Below, piece by piece: positions 40,201 through 52,200 of a stretch of 64,000 bases of DNA (position 1 is its first letter; the number at the start of each line of letters is the position of its first letter). Source of the DNA: Chrysaora quinquecirrha (taxonomy: Eukaryota > Cnidaria > Scyphozoa > Semaeostomeae > Pelagiidae); contig JACTAT010000021.1 of the NCBI GenBank assembly GCA_014526335.1, positions 2,737,632-2,801,631 on the forward strand. Direction: 5' to 3'. The notes below the pieces were generated by a model. It saw only the letters and a list, made by a program, of their open reading frames with translations, was not told the origin of the DNA and searched no databases. The position numbers and the translations under genes were made by a program.

Positions 40201-43200
40201 TATACAAGAAGAAGCAATACTGGATAAAATGGAAATTAAATCGATTTTTTATGACACAACTTAAAAAATGTCAGGGGTGCAATTACTTACCAAGAAAACG
40301 AATCCAAAATTCCTTGCTGCGCATACCAAAGCACCCTCGTCTGGAGATTGAGCTTGATATTCAAGAAGGGCTGAAGAATGAGATTCACGTTTAAATTACT
40401 ATAGAATCAATAAAATAAATTTTTAATCTAAATTCAATGCACACCAACAAAAAAAGAGTGCATAAAAAGGAAGGTTTATAATACTCACGCATATCCTGGT
40501 TTTCAGCACCAGGAACAAAATCTATAATAAGGAGATGTAGATCATTAAAACAGTTAAAAACTTGCACATTCAAACTTTGAATTTTCAATGCAGAGGTTCT
40601 TATCTCATGAGGTGTATACCGTATTAAAGGGTTTAGGTTGTTAACATACGGTCCAAAGCAATTATCAAAGAAAGAAAGCATGATTCAAGGAGAAGCACAT
40701 CATTATCTCTCGTTGGTGTGAAGCAAAGTCAATCGAACAAGTTTACTAACATACTGGCTGCTTTAAAATTCAATTGATTGGCTTCAAACCCTATATAAAA
40801 AACCTCACTGCATATCAGGTTGAAATTGTCCTCACCACTCATGACTGTACTCCAAATCACTGCAAATAAGCCCCCCTCCGCAGATAAGCCCACGTTTTCG
40901 GTACTTTCTCAGCAGATAATCCTAAGGCCTGTATCCGGCAGTGTATTTAAAGTGCAGTATACTAGTTTAGTGTAGTCTCATATAGTATAGTGTAGTGGGT
41001 GTTGTTTAGTGTAGTATAGTATAGTGTAGTGTAGTGTAGTGTAGTGTAGTGTAGTCTAGTGTAGTGCAGTGTAATGTAGTGAAGTGTAGTGCAATGTAGT
41101 GTAGTGCATCTTACTGTAGTATAGTTTAGTGTAGAAAAGAGTAGTGGAGTGTAGTGCAGTGTAGTGTAGTGTAGTGTAGTGTAGTGTAGTGTAGTGTGGT
41201 GTACTGTAGTGTAGTGTAACGTAGTGTAATGTAGTGTAGTGAAATGTAGTACACCAAAGTGTAGTTTAGCGCAATGTAGTGATATTGAGTGTAGAGAAAT
41301 GTAGTGTAGAGTAGCGTGGTAAAGTGTTTTGTACGTAAGTGTAGTTTAGTTAAATAAAGTGTAGTCTGGTGTAGAGTAGTGCAGTGTAGTGCAGTGAAGA
41401 ATAGTGCATTTTACTGTAGTATAGTGTAGAGTAGAAAAGAGTAGTGTAGTGTAGTGTAGTGTAGTGTATTGTATTGTGGTGTAGTCTAGTTAAATATAGT
41501 GTAGTCTGGTGTATTGTATTCAAGTTTAGTGCAGTGTAATGTAGCTTGGGTCAATTTGCGCCATGAAAGAAAAACCTCGAGCAATTAATAACGACCCCAT
41601 ATAAACTACACTTAAGCTGATGTTATTGTCAGCGTATTTTAAATCCTTGAGAGCAAATTTATAGCTAACTCACCAACCACATCTTTTTCTTCCACCATGA
41701 CAGTATGACATAAGGCTATCAGTCGAAAGAATTCGATTACTGTCTGAAAAAGTAAAAAATTATTGAAATTTAGAAGATTCAACGAAACCCAATTAACGAA
41801 GCCACCAATAAAAAAACTTCACCAATAAATTTACACTAAAGCTATCTTCCAACTCAACTCCTATTTTGTATAATCGTTTTTCGACTCAGATAAAAAAGTT
41901 TGAATTATTCTATTTACCTCATCTGTCTTCATGTCATTGATTAGTTGCTTGTCATAAAATTTGAATGTCTTGTCAGCGTAGGGATTATTTGAAGCCAGAT
42001 CTATAGGTTTCTGAAAAAAAATTGAACACAAATACAGTGTCAGCATAATATAGGATTAAGCTGTGGTTAAACTAGGGTACATGTCGCTCAAGACGTTGTC
42101 CTCGGCGTGTCTTCCAGGGTGGCTAAGCATGCGAGTGACAAGCTAGCAACATGTCCACTGAGTCGCAGAGACAAGAGATGTTCCTGTTGTCTCCCAGAAA
42201 CACTTGCGTGTCTCTTGCTACAAATCTTGTCGCGCATTACAAAGTTTTCAGGATTGAAAAGGGGGGAGAGCGAGGGAACATGTTACAGGCGACAATGTAT
42301 TCAGCGGTTCTCCCACGGTGGCTAAACATGCCCAAGCAGCGTTTCCTCTGAGTCGCAGAGACACGAAATGTCTCTGTTGTCTCCCAGACACATTTGCGTG
42401 TCTTTCGCTACAAATTTTGTCGCTACAAAGTTTCGAAGGTGGCAAAACTGGGAGACATCAAAGGGACATATTACGGCCGACAATGTCGCGCACTACATCT
42501 CTACTTGTTTAGTCAAGCCTTTAGAGATACATTCTGGGTAAGGACAGTTATGTTTATTCAGTATGTTTATTCTGTAGTGCAGCATACTGTAAGATCCAGT
42601 ATTGCGCACATGCATGTAGGTTGGGTCTCATTTGATTTGACTTGATTTGGCAAAGTTCGCTCTGCCTTTTAAGTGTTTATGATATTGCACGTGTAGCCGC
42701 AGCTGCACGACTTCTTTAATCGTAAGACTGTGTAGGTGAAGGTGAAAAGAAAAGTAAAGTTGCCGTTTGTAAGTCCACTACTTGCCTAGGCTACTCAGTC
42801 GACTTTACACTTTATCCCTGGTCTGGATGCACACAGCATATAGCAGTATGTAGCCTCACACGGCGCTCATTACTACCGACCAGGACCCATTTGTACACCT
42901 GGGTAGAGAGAGGCACATTTGTGTTAACAACTTGCCCAAGGTTGTTATCTCTGCAATCACAAGTGGAAAGACCGTGGCTTGAACCGACAACATTTTTCGT
43001 TGTGAGCACTACACGCTAACCACTACGCCAGAAACACAGAGACTAGCGTTTCACGACAAAAAAAACCGTTTCAGGCCCCAGTTAAACGATGCAAAATTAT
43101 GTGCAACGGATGGATTTGCAAGGTTGAATTCAGGTGGGTGGTGGGGCAAGGCAAATTCTCAAGTGCCGAATTTTGCTTTGTCTTTAGACTTATTCAACAG

Positions 43201-46200
43201 TGACATACCACAATAGATGGGATTCGAACCTGGACTGCATGATCAGAGAGCAATCGGGGTTTCCATGAAGCTACAGAGCTCAATGAAATTGCCGAATTTT
43301 CATTGTTTTTAGACAGAAAACTAGAATCAAGTCATTGAACTGCATTTAATTATTGGTTGGCAGACAGGGCCTAAATTTGACTCCCTTCATCTCCAAACTT
43401 TCATCAAAAAGCAGAAAAAAGATAAACTGCTTCCTCTCACATCAAGATTATTATCTCATTTAAATTTTCTTCCCTGAGAACTGTCAAGTACTTTCTCTAC
43501 AAAAATTAATTTTTTCTACTTTTTTTGATTTCAATCGGTTTCCCATCTTTGGTTGGGTAGACAAAGAAGCACTGTCACATATATTTCCTTTCGGTGCAAC
43601 AAATTTTGCACGACCTGGCCAAATGATGCAACATCATGTTGCATATGCATGGTACAACAATTTTTGACTGTTTTCAATCTTGATGCAACATGACGTCGCA
43701 AAACATTAAAGATTGCAAGTAATATATGCATTAAAGATGCTTAAGATAATAAAAGAATGAGACATACCATAAAGCTTTCCATTTATCGAGCATTCTTTGA
43801 AAGTCATAATGTTCTGAGTTAGTGTTCCAGTCTAAGACATTCAAAACAGAAAAGTAATTTATATGAAAGGCAAACTTAAAACTTCATACACAGCAAATAT
43901 ATACACCATACATATGTATGGTGTTGAAGAAGGTTCAACATAGCCGAAACACACAGCCAAACGATAGGGGTGCCTTGAGCTGTATGACTTAGAAAGATAA
44001 TCGGTCATTTTACGAGCCCTACAGCTCAGTGGAAACGTCGTTGGCTCTCNNNNNNNNNNNNNNNNNNNNNNNNNNNNNNNNNNNNNNNNNNNNNNNNNNN
44101 NNNNNNNNNNNNNNNNNNNNNNNNNNNNNNNNNNNNNNNNNNNNNNNNNNNNNNNNNNNNNNNNNNNNNNNNNNNNNNNNNNNNNNNNNNNNNNNNNNNN
44201 NNNNNNNNNNNNNNNNNNNNNNNNNNNNNNNNNNNNNNNNNNNNNNNNNNNNNNNNNNNNNNNNNNNNNNNNNNNNNNNNNNNNNNNNNNNNNNNNNNNN
44301 NNNNNNNNNNNNNNNNNNNNNNNNNNNNNNNNNNNNNNNNNNNNNNNNNNNNNNNNNNNNNNNNNNNNNNNNNNNNNNNNNNNNNNNNNNNNNNNNNNNN
44401 NNNNNNNNNNNNNNNNNNNNNNNNNNNNNNNNNNNNNNNNNNNNNNNNNNNNNNNNNNNNNNNNNNNNNNNNNNNNNNNNNNNNNNNNNNNNNNNNNNNN
44501 NNNNNNNNNNNNNNNNNNNNNNNNNNNNNNNNNNNNNNNNNNNNNNNNNATATCGATATGGAAGTAGCAGCTGAATAATCAGCAGCCAAGAAGCAAGCTC
44601 AACATCCCGCTTAAAAAGGAAATGATTGTTGAAGCTGTTGGTTTGAACAAATATTACACATGATTCTTTAACACAAGGCTTTGCAAGATAGAATATAAAC
44701 GGTCTTTATGAAAACAGTGTATATCATGAATACCTGTACTTCCATATAGTAGTAAAGACAGTAAGGTAGTAAGATAGTACGGTAGTAAGGTGCAGTAAAT
44801 ACCTTTTATCATACTGACGTCATTAGCACCATCACCAATAGCAAGAGTAGTTGCTTTGACATGTCTTTTCACAAGATCAACAACGAGGGCCTAAATTGGA
44901 AAGCAAAAATGTTGTTCATGTTTTTTTAAATAATCACGAAACGAATTTTGCCTATTTAAAGGCTTGTCAAGCAATAATTTGAGGTAGAAAAAACATTCAA
45001 AAATTGCCTGATTAGTGAATTTCCAATTTTTGACAAACAAAGTTTGATCATTTGGCCAGGGCCTAAAGTTAATGGGAATTTTAGTAGGAATACCTTTTGA
45101 AGTGGTGTAACTCTGCAACAGATAACTGCTTTGCATGCTTTAGCCAATTTGAGAAAATCAAGCTCCATATTCTTATCTAAGGCAAACGCCTGAAATAAAC
45201 ATTGTTCAAATAAAAGATCAAATGAAGTATAGTCAAATGCAACGAGATAAAACGGAACGAAATAGAATGGAATGAAATGCACCAGAGCACAGCACGATGT
45301 AATAAGTCACGTCAAGTCAAGCCAAGCCAAGTCAAGTCAAATCAAGTCAAGTCAAGTCAAACCAAGTCAAGTCAATTCAAGTCAAGTCAAGTCAAGTCAA
45401 GTCAAGTCAGGTCTAGTCAGGTCTAGTCAAGTCAAGTCAAGTCAAGTCAAGTCAAGTCAAGTCAAGTCAAGTCAAGTCAAGTCAAGTAAAGTCAAGCCAA
45501 GCCAAGTCAAGTAAAGTCAAGCCAAGCCAAGCCAAATCAAATCCTTACCAAGCTGCTTCCATTGATAACAAGGCCAAATCCAGATTTCGCTTCAGACTCA
45601 GAATCAACGTCATTCTAGAAAAAATTTTCAATTTTTATAATCCAGCTAATTAAAACTTCTTAAAACTACACTACACTTACCAACACTACACTAGACTTCA
45701 CTACACTAAACAACACTACTCTACTCTACACTACACTACACTACACTACACTACACAACACTTCACCACACTACACTTCACTACACTTAACTACACTTTC
45801 CTACACTACACTACAATACACTACACTACACTACACTACACTTAACTACACTTTCCTACACTACACTACAATACACTACACTACACTACACTACACTACA
45901 CTACACAACACTTCACCACACTACACTTCACTACACTACACTTAACTACACTTTCCTACACTACACTACAATACACTACACTACACTACACTACACTTAA
46001 CTACACTTTCCTACACTACACTACAATACACTACACTACACTACACTACACTACACAACACTTCACCACACTACACTTCACTACACTACACTTAACTACA
46101 CTTTCCTACACTACACTACAATACACTACACTACACTACACTACACTACACTACACTACCTACACTACACTACACTACACTACACTACACTACACTATCA

Positions 46201-49200
46201 CTACACTACACTTCACCACACTACACTTCACTACACTACACTTAACTACACTTTCCTACACTACACTACAATACACTACACTACACTACACTACACTTAA
46301 CTACACTTTCCTACACTACACTACAATACACTACACTACACTACACTACACTACACAACACTTCACCACACTACACTACACCACACTACACTTAACTACA
46401 CTTAACTACGCTTAATAAAACTACAATACACTAAACTAAACTTCTCTACACTACACTACACTACACTTCAATACACCACACTACATTTTACTATACTTCT
46501 CTACACAACACTACACTTCACAACACTACATTACACTGCATTACACTAAATTACACTACACTACACTACACTACACTAAACTACACTACACTACACTATT
46601 TAATTTTTTCAAGAAGTTAAAAAATTGAAGCTGATGGTAGAAGCAATCTAAAGCCAACCTCTTTGACGGAGAAATGAACTCTTGATTCTTTAGTATTCGC
46701 AAAGCCTTTCAATTCGACTTCATTTTCTGACGTGAGTGTATCTCTCGGTGAATGCGAGTCAACCTTTTGTTGATACGCAAGGATCTCCTCATGTACAGTA
46801 TCTCTATCTTTTCCATTGATGATAAACACGTCTATCATGTTTTCAGTCAGTAGCATGCAGGAATAACCAATATTCACTGCAGTTTCTGGAGAACAAAAAA
46901 GATTTGCTTTGATTTAGAATGATAAGCAAAGCAAGACCTTTGTTCCGTTTAGGACTGCGGGAATCAGCGGAAACATCGCAAGGCAAAGCTTTTTTCGTCT
47001 GACACTTCTCAGAGTATAAACGTCAGAAACAGACCGCAATGCTTGAAAAAGGGCCAAAAAGCACCAATCAGAAAGTAGGGCTGTGTTAGCATTGTGATTT
47101 AAAAAAACCCAATCAGCTTGCAGGATATAGCGGGAAGACCAATAGGATTAATTGAAGAGTCCAAGTGAGAAAACGAACCCTTTCTGTCTATAGAACCGGC
47201 CTTTTTGTTTTGATGTGGACAGATTCCAAAACTTCTACGTGAAACAAAATTCTTGTACTGACCAAAGACTTCCATCTAGAAGTTTTGGAATCTGTCTGCA
47301 TCAAAACCAAAACGCAGGTTCGCTAGCTGGGACTTTTGATTAATTCTATTAATCTTCCCACTGTATCACGCAAGCTGATTGGTGTTGAATACACAATTCA
47401 ATTCGGCTTTTACTGACTGGTGCATTTCGAGTCACATCTGGGTTCTGTTTCTGACGTTTACACTCTTAGGACTATCCGACGAAAGAAGTTTTGTAAGTAT
47501 TGTTTAGGTAATAGTTAAGTAATGACAAGAGTTGTTTCCACGGTTTCTCGCAATTTTAAATATAAGATTATAGAGATGGATTGAAACAGACTAGAAAGCT
47601 TGTTTTGCTACCCTTGCAAGGTCAGGGTAAATTTCTTTGGCAAACGGGGTTCCAGGTTCCACGGTTCCAGGTTCCACTATATTCTACATCAAGTTGCCTG
47701 TTCTAAGAAAACATTCACAATGGCTGTCAAAAGTAGCCGGAACGCCTTGATCTTAGCCATTAACAACTAGTTTACGAGTATAATGTAGCATTTGAAAGAC
47801 ACAGCACTCTCCCATCCTCCTTAAACAATATTGATACAGAGGACAACTAAGGAAGTGCATGACTGAGCAAGTGAATGGCGAACACCAAATTAAGTTAGTC
47901 CAGTAAAACATATAAACTAGAAATACGAATTGACAATAGATTTATTTCAACGTACCTTGCTTGTCTCCAGTGAGAACCCAAAGATTAACATTTGCCTGTA
48001 GAAGAAAATAAAACTAATTTTACTTCAAGACATTGATAATAAAAGTTTGGTCGTCCTTACTTGAAAAAGTTAAATAGTATTCATCAGAAGCTACTTTCCG
48101 TCAAAGTTTTCCCAGCATTTGATCAGAAATCCAAAAGAAACTCTTAAGGCCTGGCCAAAAGATCAAACAAAGTAGGCAAAACATTTGAGATTTGATTTTT
48201 AAAACAAAATGCTTGATCTTTTTTGGCCACGTAGCAAAACATTCCTCCTCAAAGGTTTTTCGCTTGTGACACGCAGAAAACGTATTTGAAGTTTTCCAAA
48301 AACATTGCTATCAAATTCTGCTTATCAAACAATATTTTGTGATGTAGCCAAATGGACAAACATTGCTTGTAAAGCTTCAAATGTTTGACAAACAATGTTT
48401 GATCGTTTGGCCATTGCCTTATAATGTTTTAAGCAACTGAAACATTTGTCTGAATTTCTCAGCACTTATTCGCTGCTCTCATTTCCATGCAAGTTGAGCT
48501 GTGAGGCCCTTGCCAAAACATTGTTTGTAAACATTTGACATTTTTGTCAAGGTAACTGTTTATAGTTTGACTGAGTCGTAAAAAATTGTTCTTCCAACCT
48601 TTTTTGTTTACATGAAGCCAAAAACATTTTTGAACTTTCCTAACAACACCGCGTAACAAATTTTGCTTACTTTGATTGTCAAGCAATGTAAGTACCATGG
48701 CCAAACGTTCATTGTTTGATAAACAGATTTCAATTGTTTGACAAACAAGTTTGCTCTTCTGGCAAAGCCTAAGGCCCTTGCCACACGGCCAAAAATTGAT
48801 TATCAAACAATTCAAGTTTTCTCGTGTCAAGCAAAATGTTCCCTGTTTGACCAACTCTTTAACATTGCTCGTCAAACATGTTTTGCTTGATACAAGCACA
48901 CATGTTTTTGTGAAGTTTTTCAATAGCATTGTTCAACTAATTCTGCTTGTCAAGCAATGTTTTGTGATGTCATAAAACGTTCAAACATTGATTGATGAGC
49001 AAATTTCATATGTTTGGCAAACAATATTTTATTATAATAACGACATTCTGGACGTGTCGTCCATTGGAGGTGCTTAAGGCATCGTCGTATCATCGTCGTG
49101 GTTGGTTGCGGCAGTTTGTTGTTGGTGCCCTTTCGGCAATTACAGTACATGACTCTATCTAGGCTCTGTGGGTTCATTTTGCTCTGCTTTAGATAAACAA

Positions 49201-52200
49201 AAATATACCTCGGCCAGGTTTGAGATTGTTTCTGGTACACCAATCTGTAATTTGTCCTCAATAGCTGTTGATCCAATGAGAAGCATGTTCTTTTCGATTT
49301 CTTCATAAAGCTAGAAGAGGAAAAAAAGTTTATTAAACATAAAACATAAACATAAACACAAACATCAACATCAACATAAACATAAACATAAACATAAACT
49401 CTGTAGAGATAAACTTAAACAGAAACAAAAACATAAACATAAAAATAAACATAAACATGAACATAAACATAAACATCAACATAAACATAAACTCTGTAGA
49501 GATAAACTTAAACAGAAACAAAAACATTAACATTAACATAAGCATAAACATAAACATAAACATAAACATAAACATAAACATAAACATAAACATAAAAATA
49601 AACATCAACATCAACATCAACATAAACATAAACAAAAACATTAACATTAACATAAGCATAAACATAAACATAAACATAAACATAAACATAAACATAAACA
49701 TAAAAATAAACAAAAACATGAACATAAACATAAACATGAACATAAACTTAAACAGAAAGACTTAAATCTAAACATAAAAATTAACATAAACATAAACATA
49801 AACATAAACATAAAATAAACATAAACATGAACATAAACATAAACATAAACATAAACATAAACATAAAGATAAACTTAAACATAAACAAAACATAAACATT
49901 AACATAAGCATAAACATAAACATAAACATAAACATAAACATAAACATAAACATAAACATAAACATAAACATAAACATAAACATAAACATAAACATAAAAA
50001 TAAACAAAAACATGAACATAAACATAAACATCAACATAAACATAAACTCTGTAGAGATAAACTTAAACATAAACATAAACATAAACATAAACATAAACAT
50101 AAACATAAACAAAAACATAAAAATAAACATAAACATGAACATAAACATAAACATCAACATAAACATAAACTCTGTAGAGATAAACTTAAACAGAAACAAA
50201 AACATTAACATTAACATAAGCATAAACATAAACATAAACATAAACATAAACATAAACATAAACATAAACATAAACATAAACATAAATATAAACACAAACA
50301 TAAACATAAACATAAACATAAACATAAACATAAACATAAACATAAACCCTCAATAAGACATTAAGACCACTCATTTCACCTTGTTTTCCCTTCTATTTAA
50401 AAAAATAACGACATACCTAATACGTTTGTAAATTAACCAGATAGAAATAGCCTCAAGTAAACCATCTAATCAGCATCAACAAAAACCCGGGCAGCGGGGA
50501 TCAAAGTGGACTTCGCAGGTCAAAATTATCAACTGTCAGCAACACAAGACTTTAGGGAGACAGTAAGTTGAAACACGTTACCTAGAGGCCGCTATATCTT
50601 TTCACATAATCATATATTTTGACATAAATGCTGCAGATTGGTTGTATGGCTTCTTTGGTTGCTTACAGTAATTCTGATAAACCCTCAAGTTGCTAAATCT
50701 TCAGGTCAGCCAAGCCCTAACTGCTTATTGAGCAGTTGCTCATTAAAAAAAAGTGTAATGAAAAAAACGCAATATACCTTGCAATTTTGTATTTCTCCCA
50801 CCATTTATTGAAATAATCTTGTGGAATCTCTTTATAAGCAAGACAGAGAGTTCGTAAACCATTGCAGGCAAAAAGCTAAAAAAGACCAGTGGCATAATTT
50901 AAACTACCTTTGAAAATACTAAGGAAAATTAGAGGGATTGTAGTCTGCGGGTTTGTTTTTCGAGCCCGACATTAAGCCTGACAAAACGACCAAACAATCA
51001 TCATCATCATCATCATCATTAATTTATTCTACGTAGGCAATTTACAAATATATAGGTAAATTACAGCTAATTAATTTAGGCCTACAGATTTTGGTAAAAC
51101 ATTTGCGATTTGCTCTGTAAGCAATGTTTTACCGTTTTGCCACGTCGCAAAACATTGCTTGACAAGCAGAAATACTTTTAAAAAGCTTCCAAAACAATTT
51201 ATGCTTTTATCAAGCATAAAATGTGGGAGAAAATATTTAGCGATGTGGCCAAACGTTTGCTAGCAAATTGCAAATGTTACCAACCTTGTTCGGTCACTGA
51301 ACATTGTTTAGTGAGTGTTTAATCGGAGTTCAAAATGTTTTGTGAACGAATGAACATTTATCCGATATACGCATTTTCTTGGCAGCAACTCTGTCACTTT
51401 CTCAATTAAAAATTCGAAAATGCATGAAAACGGGGCTTAAAATATTCAGCAAGTGTTCAGTGAAATTTTTATTTCATTTGACCACTCGAAACCAAAAAAA
51501 GCGCAAATGTTCAGTGGCATATTCGGTAAACTGTTTAGTTCATTTGCCCAGGACCTTAGTGAAATTAATAACATTATAAGTGATAAGCAATACAAAACTT
51601 ACGTCAAGATGGGCCATTGTCTTTTCCATGAGCTCCTTGCACTCTGGTGATAATCTTTCGTATATCAAAGTGTCTGTAATACAGAATACATCAAGTGATA
51701 ATCACTCGAAAATTCAAATATTGTTCATGTCGAGCTGAAAACTGCATTCATTCATTCATTCATTCATTCATTCATTTATTCATTCATTTTATTCGTAGAA
51801 ATACAATTTACAATGATAAAAAGTATTCTACACGGCCCATGAAAAGCTGAGCTTATCTAGCTTAGGCCGCTACAAAGCTAACAAACTAACAAACTAAAAA
51901 AACTCGACAAGGGTAAGGGTAACTATTGAGCTGTGGCAAAACTAGAAGACTTGTCGCGCGCGACATTGTATTCGTCGTGTCTCCGAGAGTGGCTAAACAT
52001 GCAAGAGGCAAGCAACATGTCCCCCGAGTGACTGAGACAAGAGAGTCTGATGAGTCTGGTGTGTCCCAGAAACATTTGCGTGTCCCTAGCTAAAATTTTG
52101 TCACGCGCTACAAAGTTTCCGAGGTGGCTAAACTTGGAGACATTGAGGGGACTTGTCACGTTTGACAATGTCGCGCGCGACATGTTTCCTAGTTTAGCCA

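Larger units (their letters stand above)
30050..44049. repeat. left copy of the 14-kb near-identical overlap
   Basis: This stretch matches 44550-58881 nearly base for base, in the same orientation, across exons, introns, SINEs and microsatellites. Differences are small indels in homopolymers and microsatellites, a few substitutions, and some larger events described separately. It ends abruptly at the N run inside a SINE-like unit ('cgtcgttggctctc'). Confidence 0.97.
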
